Assembly (NCBI RefSeq): GCF_000315625.1
Contig: NW_005434438.1
Span: forward strand, 5,100-53,890
Direction of reading: 5' to 3'
Length of the DNA stretch: 48,791 bases
Source of the DNA: Guillardia theta CCMP2712
Lineage: Eukaryota; Cryptophyceae; Pyrenomonadales; Geminigeraceae
Below are positions 12,395 to 23,356 of the stretch, piece after piece. Both the position numbers and the translations under genes were made by a program. Within the stretch, counting starts at the first letter, position 1, and every line of letters starts with the position of its first letter. Under the pieces are notes generated by a model. It was not told where the DNA came from, made no database searches, and was given only the letters and a program-made list of their open reading frames with translations.

Positions 12395-12840
12395 TGAGGG
12401 TAAACGGGGGGCCACGACCCAACGCTGAAAAAAACAATACTAAAAAAACCGAGGAAAGAAAAATTAAAAAAAAGGTTTCAAGCACATAGCTGGTCCGCCT
12501 CAGTAGCCCACAGCCGTTGAAATGGCACAAGGGCTGCGCTAGAATGGCGGTGCCGCTGCCGCTGCTGCTTCCGGCTCCTTGTTGTGCGTGCCAGCCTCCA
12601 GCCTCACCCTCTTGCTTCCTGGGCTAGTGATCCTTCCTTATATCCTTGCTTCTTCTCCTGCTGCTCCTTCTCTCTCTCTCTCTCTCCTCTCTGCCATTCC
12701 GCCCCTCTCCTTGTCCTCCTCCTGCTCCTTCTAGCCGCTGTCTGTGGGATCGATCCATCTTGACACGGGATCTCTGCATGACGCAAACGTGATCTCGAGG
12801 AGGAGGAAGGACAACAACAAGTCTTCACAGCAACGTGGAC
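12395..12840. promoter_or_regulatory. Shared divergent promoter region
   Basis: The U32 gene and CFAP43 are transcribed away from each other with about 450 bp between start codons. The interval contains an A-rich stretch at 12428-12475 and a CT-rich tract at 12660-12730. No TATA box is obvious. Both genes must start transcription here unless a hidden upstream exon exists. Confidence 0.55.
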
Positions 12841-15800
12841 ATGGCCGAGCTACCGCTCAACATCAATGCGTGCCTAGGTTACTCCGGCAGCCCCCTGGTG
12901 TATGGGGGAGACGGGAAGTATCTCTCCATCAACGGCAACATAGTCAGCAGCTTTCACGTGGACCTGACGAGGGGCGAAGCCTCCCGGCATTTCCCTTGCA
13001 AGGGGTTCGGGCCTGACATGCTCATTGCGCACCCCAGCTTCCACTTCTACGCGTACTCTGAGCGGGGGGAGCGAGCGGCAGTGCATGTGTGCTCCATGGA
13101 GGACGGGAAGGAGGCTGTGCACATGCCCAACGTGGGATCGATCGGACTGGACTGCATGTCCTTCTCGCAGGACGGCGAGTCCATGGCTACCATATCGTCC
13201 ATCCCTGATCACACGGTCTCAATCTGGAACTGGGGCGAGGATGGAGTGGACTTGCAGGTGACTGGGGTCTCCCCGCAAGAGTTCTCCTCCTGCCACTTCA
13301 ACCCCAAGAACTCGGACCAGCTGGCGCTGCTGGGCAATGGCCAGCTCTTCCTCTGCAACGTGGTCAACAGTGAGCAGGGGGCTCTAGAACTCGAGTTCCT
13401 CCGCTTCGACCCTCCCAACCCGGACGTGGAGTTTGCGGCCTTCACCTGGGATGCTTCAGGAAGATTGTTCAGCACGACTTCAGAGGGTAGCCTCTGGCAG
13501 CTGGACGTCTCCCTGTACACGTTGTCAGGCGAGCCATGCTTCTTCACGGACAACCCTTGGTCCTCGTCCTCCCTGCTATCCTTCGATCGCTCCCTTGTCG
13601 TCTGCACCGGGGACGCGCGCGTTCTCTGGTTCGACGCTGACTCGCTGAGCAAGTTGTATGAGGTGAGGATACCTCTGTCCTCCAGCCACTCGCTGGTGTC
13701 TGCCTGCATGTGCTCAGACTCGCAACGAGGAGACATCGTCCTCTCCTCGTCTGACGGAAGCGTCTTCCTCCTTGAGATGCTTTCTGACCTCCCGCAGACG
13801 TTTGAGATGTCAGAGGCCGAGGTCAAGGACGCAGACGTTGTCTTCGGGGAGATGCAGCGGGACAAGCTCCACTCGCTCAAGAGGATCATGCTCTCACACG
13901 TGGGCCGCGTCGTCGGCCTCTCATTCTCCCCTCTCCTCAGCCACTCTCTTGTCAGCGCGGGAGAGGACGGGAAGCTTATCTTCTGGGACTGCAGGAAGAA
14001 GTGTGCTTCTGCCGTGCAAGATGTCGGGCGTCCTCTGTCCTGCGTCGAGCATCATCCTAGTTACTCTCTCCTCGCGATCGGCGATGAGGGGGGGAGCGTG
14101 CAGCTGCTGGACGTCTCGGCCTTCCCCAAGATGAAGAGCAGGGCTGTCTTCAAGTTGTTTCACAGCAAGGTTGTGAGCCTTCGGTTCTCAGATAAGGGAA
14201 AGAGCTTGGCGGTGATGGCCGAAGGCTCTTCGCACGTTTACCTCCTCAAGGTTGAGGAGAGCTCAGCGGAGGTGCGAGGGTACGTCGAGACGGGCGCGGC
14301 ATCGTCGGCGAGAGGGAATCTACTGTGGGTGAGGGAGGAGCAGCTGATAGTAGCGGCCGAGCTCGACCACCTCCTGAGGATCGAGAACTTCTCGGAGAGG
14401 AGCGAGGAGGAACTGCAGCTAGCCGCAGACTTGTCGACTATCAGGACGGAGATCGCTTGCGGTCAGGTCGCCCGGGTCGGGGGCAAGTTTGCGGCATCGA
14501 GCTCGCGCAGCAAGAAGGTCCTCCTCTTCGAGCTGGAGGGTAGCTGGGGATCAGCGGGGGCAGAGGAGGTCTCGTCCCTGCCTCCTGCCCAGCCCTCGCT
14601 CACCTTCGGAGCTCACGACAAGGTCGTGCTGCACATAGCGGGAGGGGGGGACGCCGGCCTGTTGGCTTCGGGAGGAGAAGGAGGAAAGATCGTGCTACGG
14701 TCAGGAGACGATCTGCTGACGGTGCATGCCCTGCGAGCCTTCAGCGCCTGGCAGGGAGGATGCTCCTCTATGTGCCTCTCATCTCCTGCCGGCTTGCTGG
14801 CCTGCGCCAGCTGCAACGGGACGGTGCTGCTGCTAGCAAGCAGCTTGTTGCTAGAGGAGGACGCGTCGGGCCCTCCAACTCGGTTCACGATGGGGAAGAA
14901 GCTGTACGATCTGCTCGGAGAGGAGGTGGAGGCTGGGGAGGTAAGGACGTTTGAGGAGGTGCGGCTCTTGTCAATCCAGGAGATGAACAACGCGCTCAAC
15001 GCGGTGAAGAAGAACGAGATGCGAGACAGGATCCGCCAAATTAAGGCCCAGCTGGACTTCCTTCTGGAGAAGAACTCAGGAGCTCCAGAGCTGGAGAGGA
15101 TCGCGAGGGAGGAGATCGTCATCGATGCCGAGCTGAGAAAGAGGATCATCGCGGACGGGGACGCGCGAGTGGAGGACACCAAGAGGAGCATCTCGGAGGA
15201 GAACGTGAGCAAGGAAGAGGAGAGGAGGAGGATCAAGGAAGTGGCCTGGGACAGCATGGAGACTCACGGGATGAAGATCCATGCCTTCACCACTGACGTC
15301 TCTGTGCCCAACTACCCGATCCTCAAGGTGGAGGAGGAGAGAAAGAGGCGTATCGATCGCATCCGGACCATGCGGGAGATCGAGCTGAAGACTCTCGCGC
15401 GTCAGCAGCAGGAGTTTGGCGCCTCTAAGAGCTTCGTGCAGTTCGATAGCTACAGCTTGAGCTTCGATCTCAAGAGCAGGGAAGGAGGAGACAAGACAGG
15501 AGATAAGACAGGAGACAAGCCGTCCGACCCCGAGAGCCTCAAGAGCTCTGCCGTGCTTGACAACACTGACGAGTCATGGAGGGCCCAGCAGGATGACCCG
15601 CTGATCTATCACCGTCTCAACGTCACTACACGAGAGAGAAAGACAGCACAGATCTACATGCTCGAGAGTTTCATCACATCTGTCAAGGTCACCCAGTCTT
15701 GCTCTTTCCTCTCTTCCTCCTCATCCTCATCCTCATCCTCATCCTCATCCTCATCCTCATCCTCATCCTCATCCTTCCCCTTCCCTGTTCCTGTACCCAT

Positions 15801-18237
15801 TTGCCCTTAACCCCTTTGTCCCATCCTGACCGCCGCGAGCAGACCAAGTTCAACGCGCTCTTCGATGAATTCCTCAAGAAGAAATCCGCGACGCTGGGGA
15901 GGATGGAGGAGAAGCAAACTCGCATCCTGGAGATCCTCAAGGAGCTTAAGCAACCTGACGCCAAGGAGGCGCTGGGCCTCCATGACGAGGAGCAGCCGAA
16001 CAAGGTCTTTTGCTTCCTTCCGTGCTCCTGCTCTTGCCCTGACCCTCCCCTTCTACCCGCTCGCCTCCTCTTGTCCCTCTCACCTCGCCTCCCCATCTCG
16101 TCCCGTTTCCTTGCCTTATCCTCTTCATGCCTCACCTCGTCGCCTCCTCCTCCTTCCCTCCCTCGTTTCCTGCTGCTCACTTGCACCAGCTGCTCGAGGT
16201 TTCCGACCGCGAGATCTCAGCGCCCAAGTGGGTCTCTCCTGCTGAGCAGAAGGCGAAAGAGGAGGAAGCGAGGAAGCAGCGGGAGGCCTCGGCAGGAGAT
16301 GCTAATGTGGAGAGAGCGCTGAACATGATGATGGGAGGGACGCTAGCTGGGGTCAACGCGATCAGCAAGCTGGAGCAAGTGATGACGAAGCCTGCGAACC
16401 TCGAGGTTGGGGAGAACGAGGAGCTGACGGAGGAGCAGCAGCAGAAGCTCAAGGAGTGGGAAGCGCAGTACAAGGTGTTGTCCTTCTCTTGCTTTCCCTG
16501 TCGTTGCTCACGGGCTCTTGGCAGGCCTTCCTTGCAGAGCAAGACGCGTACGCCAAGTCACTGGAGGGGGAGGCGAAGAAGCTCCGGTCGGAGATAGTGG
16601 AGGAGAGCAAGAAGTTCGACGACCAGCTGCAGGAGCTGACGGATGTGAAGATGAGGACCGAGTACAAGCTGATCGAGCTCGAGCTCTACAAGGTCAAGCT
16701 CATCCAGGCCATCGCGCAAGAGGAGGACGACATTCTTGCCCGGCAGTCGCTCGTTCTGGGGCTCGAGGAGCTCAAGTACCGGCATGAGCTGGCAGAGAAA
16801 GCTGTCGGGGAGTATCTGGAGGAAGTGCAGACCTTCGAGCTCAGAGTTGATGCGGTGCGGCAAGAGGGAGCCAACCTCGAGAAGGGCTTGAGAAAGGAGC
16901 TGCAGGAGCACGCGGCGGACAAGGAGACGATCGATCAGGCGATGAAAGCGTTCAAGAAGCGAGGGAAGCTGGATGATATCCTTCAGGGCTTCTCAGCTGA
17001 CCTCATCCAACGCCTCGACAACCTCGTGGCCGAGGCTCGATCTCAGGATGAGGTGGTGCAGGAGCACGTGACGCAGCTGGAGAATATGCAGAGTGAGCTG
17101 AAGCGGCTGGAATGGGCAAAGACGCAGATCGAGGAGAGCATCGCGGCAGCGGAAGAGGAGATGAAGAAGCTGCTGCAGCGGATGGCGCAAGCGGAGTACG
17201 ACCTGGACCTGACGGTGGGGATGAAGCAGGGGCAGGTTGAGGTAGAGCAGTCGACGTTCATAACCGACTACTCGGACGCGGAGCTGGTGGAGCGATCGGT
17301 GATGTCAATGCTGAACGAGGCGATCAAGTCAAGAGGAGGCGACAAGATCGCCGTGCTCAACGAGATCAAAGAGTTCCGCAAGGGCATCCACCTGCTGCAG
17401 TGGGATAACCAGCGCCTGGAGCTGCAGGAAGAGGACTGCTTGCAGAAGACCAAAGACCTCCAGGTACACTCCAGCTCCTCACCAGCCTCAGCTGACCCCC
17501 AGCTGATGTTTTACAGCTGCTGCGAGTCACCAAGAGCCTTCAGCGATTCATCAAAGGGTCCTCGGGCGAGAGTCAGACCGCCAAGGAAACTTCCGGGTGA
17601 GAGGCCCCGCGTCTGCCTCGGCCCTGCGTCTGACTCGAGCTGGGGGCAGGCTGGAGAAGATGATTGCGTACCAATCTCAGATCCACCAGCAGAGGATCGA
17701 GGAGCGCAGCAAGGTGAGCAGGCGAACCTGTTGACCCCCCGCCCTGATGGCGATGTCTCAGGCGGTAGAGGCGCTTGATGCACAGCGTGGTACTACAGAG
17801 CAAGAAAACGCCGAGCTGGACGAGGTCGGGAGCTGCAGCTGCTGGAAGCTCCTAACCCTCATGCTTGCAGGACATCTTTGCACTCGAGAGCTCCGTTGTG
17901 GAGCGACAGCGACTGTGCGAGCTACAGGTAAAGCACAGCGATTCAGGGTTGAGCTGACCTCCAGCAGGGATCGTCAGCTGTGGGCGGGGGGGCAGCGAAA
18001 GCCAATCAGAAATCAGCACTGAAGATGAATCTCATGGTCACCCACCGAAGGCTTCTCGACCTCGCTAAGGTGTGATGGTCTAGCCCAGCTGGAGTCAAAC
18101 TCTTGACCGCTTGGCAGGCGCAAACACGAGAGATTGAGCTGATGAGGGAGGAGCTCGTCCGGCTTCGAGCTCGAACCTTCCCATCGTTCGCGCAGCTCGC
18201 TGACAACGGACGGACCATGACGGGAACCTTCGGATAA
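12841..18237 (+). CDS. CFAP43: Cilia- and flagella-associated protein 43
   Basis: Ten exons give about 1,573 residues: 12841-15687, 15843-16004, 16190-16474, 16525-17463, 17517-17596, 17650-17713, 17762-17824, 17871-17927, 17965-18069 and 18118-18237; phase closes throughout. The N-terminal two thirds consist of WD40-like beta-propeller repeats (VSIWNW, GKLIFWDC). The rest is coiled coil with the family signatures VERALNMMMGGTL and FDDQLQELTDVKMRTEYKL, and a short tail LRARTFPSF resembling the CFAP43 C-terminus. Human CFAP43 (WDR96) is about 1,665 residues, so this is near full length. In known systems CFAP43 and CFAP44 form the tether/tetherhead of the inner dynein arm f/I1 at the axoneme. 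The first exon of 2.85 kb has no intron, whereas the last third has nine. Intron 1 holds a TCATCC repeat, so the serine run obtained by reading through it is not protein. Confidence 0.9.
15721..15774. repeat. TCATCC microsatellite in CFAP43 intron 1
   Basis: About nine perfect TCATCC units lie inside the first CFAP43 intron (15688-15842), within its pyrimidine-rich part. Reading through gives a false poly-serine tract. Confidence 0.9.
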
Positions 18238-18526
18238 AGTGATGCAAGCTTTTGTTATTACATGATCTGTGGATACTCAACAGACCTCTTCAGCTGCCAT
18301 GTCAGCTGCATACCTGAGAGGACACAAACCTTTCACTTACACTCCCACTTACAACTGTTATCACATGTTCGGTCACGCACCAACGGCTGGCTGGCTGTCA
18401 CGTGTCAGATGCTCAGTCCGCACTTCTGTCAACTTAGTTCTGTTTCTTTTTAAAGTTGACCAGGGTCCATGACAAATAAGTAGTAAATAGATAGAGGTTT
18501 CGAGGGGGTGAGGCCGCGCAAGAACC

Positions 18527-19093
18527 ATGCAAGAGAGCAACGAGCAGGCAGGGGAGGAAGCAGGGTGGGAGACAGGGGAGTATGCCTTCTCCTCCTACTT
18601 GTGCTCTCCGTACTTCTCTCTTCCGCTCCCATCTTGTGTGGCCGGACATGAGCATGAGCTTACCAAACTCGATGCAGCATTGGACCAGACTAGTGCGACC
18701 TCAGCTAGTTATGAGGAAGACGGCGCTCCTGCAGCGCGCCAAGGCCAAGCTAAGCAGCAATGGGGCCTAGAGAAACGACAAAAGCATAGCAGGCTATGCA
18801 TGGGGGTGAAGAGGCTGGGAATCGAGGAGAAGCTGAGCATCGTCCTCCTCTACTACAACGCAGAAGTGTGGGAACAGAGGAGAGTTGTGTATCAAGCCGA
18901 CATTGCTCAGATGTTTGGCAAAAGCAGATCTTCTATAAGCAAAGTCCTCCATCCAGAAAATGCGCGAAGACTGGTAGAGACTTGCATGGCAGGAGCCTCG
19001 AAAGACGCGGTCCTCGCGAACATTGAAGATGAAAACAAACGAAGAAAGGGGCGCCAGGGTAGCACAGAAAAAGATAAACGTGGATCATCGTAA
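18527..19093 (+). CDS. Small protein with CENP-B-like helix-turn-helix
   Basis: A 188-residue open frame starting at ATG 18527. Its second half contains LGIEEKLSIVLLYYN, then about ten residues further ADIAQMFGKSRSSISKVLH, followed by a basic tail (NKRRKGRQ). This matches the N-terminal helix-turn-helix of CENP-B/Psq/Tigger-type DNA-binding proteins: EEKL...I...Y followed by IA..FG.S.S.ISK. No DDE transposase domain follows before the stop. The first 95 residues are not recognisable and may contain an unrecognised intron around 18600-18660. It could be a domesticated transposase DNA-binding domain or a remnant. Function in sequence-specific DNA binding is inferred. Confidence 0.6.
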   Translation: MQESNEQAGEEAGWETGEYAFSSYLCSPYFSLPLPSCVAGHEHELTKLDAALDQTSATSASYEEDGAPAARQGQAKQQWGLEKRQKHSRLCMGVKRLGIEEKLSIVLLYYNAEVWEQRRVVYQADIAQMFGKSRSSISKVLHPENARRLVETCMAGASKDAVLANIEDENKRRKGRQGSTEKDKRGSS

Positions 19094-19947
19094 GGAAAAG
19101 CTCGAATTTGATCATCCGAATATACACATCATTTTTGAAACAATCACAAGGTTTGAAGCTGTGAAATGTTCTTGATCCGTGGGACTTATTCATTGATAAT
19201 TGCAATCCTTGGTCAAGGTAGAAAGATTAGACTCCACAAGCTAACGACACAAGCAACATATATACTAAACACCAAAATTCGAGCTCAGTCAAGCTCACTC
19301 TGCATTGTACAAGTCGACTGGCATAACAAGAGACTCGCTCGATCATCGGATGGCATATCGTGCTATAAACCAATTCTCTTGCACGGATTTCCACGGCCTA
19401 CACCTTGAATGGAATGTCTCAACCAAGATAAAAGTTGGCTGTACGAAATAGCTTGACTCCATCTCTTCTTCCTACCTTATCCACACATGTTTTCACCTAT
19501 TCGCTTTTTCCTTGCCTCTCACTCTCCCCGCTCCTTCCGTGGCAGCTCACCGAGTCGTCCCGGAGTCCTCTCCCATGAGGCTGAGTCGATTCTCTTCCCG
19601 CCTCCGTCTGTTAGCATGCAGCATGCAACCGTTGCCTGGCAGGAGCCTCAAACTTTCACTTCAAGTACTACGGTAGTCTCCGAGTCCGCCTGATCCCCGT
19701 CCTGTAGCCAAGTTTTCAGGCTCCAGAGCTCTTGCACTGAGGGGGGCTCGGATAGGATGCGACCAGTGGATGAGACATTTTTCAGTCAGTGTGCAAGGGA
19801 GGGAGGAGAGGAGGAGCGGAAGGGAGGAGGGTGTGGAGTACAAGGAGAGAAACCAAGGACAGAGGAAAGCAGAGCAGCAGGTTCTTCGAGAAAAGCTTAG
19901 GGTATGGTAGATAGACCTTTCATTTTGAATGCGAGCAGAGAGGCAGA
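19094..19947. other. Intergenic, nothing recognised
   Basis: No supported gene, RNA or repeat. A short palindromic GCATGCAGCATGCA lies at 19614-19627. The segment is AT-richer left of 19450 and mixed thereafter. Confidence 0.5.
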
Positions 19948-20025
19948 ATGCGGGGCTCGAAGAGGTCAACACATGAGGGTGTCAAGATGAATTGTCGTCA
20001 TTCGCAGAGGATGAGCATCAAGACC

Positions 20026-22283
20026 ATGAGCTCGAGTCTCAAGCTCTGCCTCGTCCTCTTGCTTCTTCTGCCTTCCCATCTGTTCGCGCACATTGAGGTG
20101 GACAGAAACTCCGCTCAGCCGCAGCACTCGTGGCAAGGCAGCAGAGCTCAAAGGCTAAACCCCATGCAGACCATGGGGGTCATGCTGGATCACATGCGCA
20201 CCAGTCGGAGCATGGCTGAGATGAGGCTGAGAGGCGGGAACGGAGGCAAACCAGGAGGATCGATCCACACCAACACCATCTATTTGACGGGACTTCCAGC
20301 GTATGCGAACGAGGAGTGGGTAGCAGCGTTTGTAGGGAAGAAGTCGGTGAAGAAAGACAGCAAGACAGGCAAGTTACAGGTGCAGAATCAAAATGGTGTC
20401 AGAAGCAATGATTTGTGACTGTGTGCGATCAGATCTTCATGTATAGAGACAAGAAGGGTGTGGCGACTGGAGCTTGTCTGGTTGGGATCGAGGGCATCAG
20501 CGAAGCTGAGAGGATCTGCAAGGAGCTCGATGGCAAGAAGATTGAGGGAGTGGAACGTCTATTATGCATTAGAGCGAAGGTGAGACGGGCGGGGTGAAGA
20601 GAAACATTGACACGCCTTCCACTAGGTAGTGCCTAGGAGGTTTGACAAGGAGGAGAAACTGCCAGAGGGGTAAAGACTGACATCTACCCGAATGAATCTG
20701 ATGCTTTTTCTGGCAAGGTGGAAACGATTTACAGATCAGGAGAGTGGAAGGTGAAGTGAAGCGCTCCTCATGTGAATCTCATTCATGCTTGATACGTTGC
20801 CTTCAGAGACTACTTCTACAACTCTGTCACCGGAAAAACGCAGTGGTAATAAGACTCTGAGATTTTTTTTGTCCTCGTGCTGATTGCTTGCACAAGGGAA
20901 GTGCCTGAAAATGCATTCATCTCCTCAACAGATAGCGGTTGGTCCTGGAAGCACTTGCTGGAGGTCGATGACTTGCTGTACACCCTCTAGGCGTCAAGAT
21001 CGGCAGCGCTGCTGGCCTCCAAGATGCTGACCAGTACGCAACAAGTGTTGGCCCTGATCCCAACAAGGATATGGAGCAGGATGATCAAGATGGTATCTTA
21101 CGCCATTCGTTTGCTCTCTCCGATTCTGACATAGCACAAGCAACTGCCAAACCCAAATTGAGAAGCATACGAGGCATTGATTCTCCCGGCACTCAAGTAG
21201 TTCCGGGGGGATTCATCTCGAGCAGGTTTGACATCGATGTCGAGTCATCCTTGCGTGAAATTCGTGTAGTGGAACTTTCATGAAGAATCTCCCTCGAGGA
21301 TCAGCGGAGGACATGAAGATGTATGACAGGTCCTCCAACCCCGACCTTGTCGTCATGTAAGTGAACTGGCGCAGAAAAGCTCATGAGCGGGCGGCGCACA
21401 AGGGACCATTCTACGGAGACCCTGGTTTCATTCACTGTGAGGGTGTGCGGAGCAAGGCTCTCCCTGCTCAACTGCCGTCAGGTGTCGGGCGATGTCGTTG
21501 CAAGTGTTTCAACAATTGTGTTGGTCTCTGCACATGTCCAAGATGTGAGGTGAAGGCTGCAGACCAGCCCTGGACTCGTTGATGACTTTAGAGTCAGTGT
21601 TACCCCGGTACCTGCTGGCCCATGCATCCTGAGATCGCGCGGTTGAGGAAGCTTGGTGCTTGCTTGCCTTGCTGGCTCTCTCAACTTTCTCATCTTTGCG
21701 GCAGGGATCGAGAGAACGGAGTACATCTACAACTCGCTGCAGCCTCCTCCAGGGTAAGACAAGATTAGAGCCTTTAACAACCTCAGCTGCTTTGACTGCA
21801 GGTACATAGCTGGGGTAGGACGAGGCGCCGTTGGCACTACGACCGTTCAAGGTAGTCGAAAGGATTGGGAATGAAGTACAGCTGAGAAGTATTGCAGACG
21901 AGGGACCTTCTTTCGACGCGTATGAGGTGATGAAGTCTGACTTGTTGCTGGCGTGTTGGTACTGAAAGAGGCACAATAGTACGCGCTTAGGAGCTTCGAC
22001 AGAGCAAACAGACTGCGGAAGGCTCAGAGGTTGATGCCACGGAGGCTGCGTGCTGTATGATCTAACGAGACATGTAGGAAGACTCCTCAAGGCGGTGACG
22101 GTAGACAGCAAGCATGTTGGACCTGAAACACTGACGATCTTCTGTGCAGCTCCAAGCGGTCAAGGGGAGAGCAGCATTGTTCCTGGGCAGTTCGACGATG
22201 CGGCAGAAAAGGGCCGAGACCTTATAGGCGAGTTGCTTGATGAAGTCGGCGACGATGGAGGCGAACGAGACGGAGAGATGTAG
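20026..22283 (+). CDS. RRM + WW protein with signal peptide and LRGG motif
   Basis: In-frame ATGs at 19948, 19987, 20011 and 20026 precede a signal peptide (LKLCLVLLLLLPSHLFA). A Ser/Arg-rich spacer ends in EMRLRGG. Exons 20026-20379 and 20433-20579 encode an RNA recognition motif: NTIYLTGLP as RNP2 and a degenerate GVATGACLVGI as RNP1. Exons 20626-20669, 20718-20750, 20807-20845 and 20897-20937 encode a WW domain (LPEGWKRF...GRDYFYN...TGKTQWEVP). Exon 20991 onward is acidic/polar. Later exons give SLQPPPGYIAGVGRGAVG, which resembles the N-terminal PRP1/PRPF6 splicing-factor motif, and an acidic end (LLDEVGDDGGERDGEM). The exon chain between about 21290 and 21700 is unresolved, so these could be two genes. 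The leader suggests entry into the secretory route, probably the complex plastid. A role in RNA processing in the periplastid compartment, where the nucleomorph resides, is inference. Confidence 0.65.
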
Positions 22284-22379
22284 TGTAGAGCTGATCGAAC
22301 TTGAAACGACTCAAGTCTGACATGTTAGCCGTCATCAGCCTGAGACTGTGATCATCATACGGCCTTAAATCATACTGTT

Positions 22380-23340
22380 ACTGGCACGGCCCCGGAACTT
22401 CAACGACACTTCGGCAACCTCGGCCGCCGAAACTTCCGCCGCAGTCACTGAGCACGGCCCTGTGTGCCGGGCTTCCGACGGCTCGGCCTGAGTCGTGTTG
22501 GCGTAACTTGCCTAACTTAAGACGAGCCGCTGCCATCTGCTGAGGGCCCAGCGGCCGGGCGGCGCTGCCAACACTTGAACTTGAAACTTTACTCAAAGTT
22601 AAGTCTACTAGGCTGAGTCAGAGCGTCCGATCACGCCGATGATGCCGAGGGGGGCCGGGGGGCTAGTACTCACAGTATCCGCTGGGCAGTGCCGCTGCCG
22701 CAGTGAGGCTCCCCGCCCAGTCACGTGGCCCAGTGGCACGCCGCCTCGTTTCAACGGTACGGTGCCGGTAGTTGATAGAACGTATGCCAGCCGTGCCAGT
22801 ACGGTCAGATAGCGCCGAGTTAACAAAAACTCTCCACGGTAAACCAAGACGACTTACGTGTTTTGCGAGGCGGCAATGTAGCGTGTGCGATGAAGAGGGG
22901 GCTTTCCTAGCCGTCTTGCTAAGGTCCTCTCATGTCTGGATGCTGTGATATCTGCGTGACTTTGGACTAGTACAAGTCTAACAAACTTGTATTCCGTCAG
23001 TAGTCACTAGGCCCTTCAGCGGGCCCGCCCGCCGGAGCGGCGGCGGCGGCCCGGGGCGGGGCCCTATACCGGGCCGTACGGTGTGAGCAGACTCTTTTAG
23101 AGAACGGTGGCTTAGCAAGTGGAGGCAAACGAAGCCCGTGGGGGATACAGAGTCATCCGAGCCACTGCCTTCTTGCGGACCCGGCCTCTGAGTCACGGTC
23201 TTCAGTGAGTGACCCGCGGCCGCTGGCGCCGCCGGCCCGGCGGGGCCGGCCACCCCGATCGGACTCCCCGGGCCCCTGGCTAGTCGGGGCCGGCGCTGTC
23301 CGATCACGTCACTGTGACAGAGGCGGACCCGGAAGGGTTA
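22380..23340. repeat. GC-rich dispersed repeat, copy 2
   Basis: GC-rich block with CCGG/GGCC runs. TTTACTCAAAGTTAA lies at 22588-22602, GTCAGATAGCGCCGAGTTAAC at 22804-22824, and an ACAAGTCTAAC...TTCCGTCAGTA segment at 22972-23002. The first motif recurs in copies 1 and 4; the second and third recur in copy 3 near 25.2-25.5 kb. The block ends about 20 bp before the RRP1 start codon, so it must contain that gene's promoter or 5' leader. Confidence 0.75.
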
Positions 23341-23356
23341 GTCGGCACGTGCGAAA

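Noticed and set aside
15688-15810. Poly-serine extension of CFAP43
   Set aside because: The run is a TCATCC microsatellite inside intron 1; splicing at 15687/15843 restores the conserved coiled coil.
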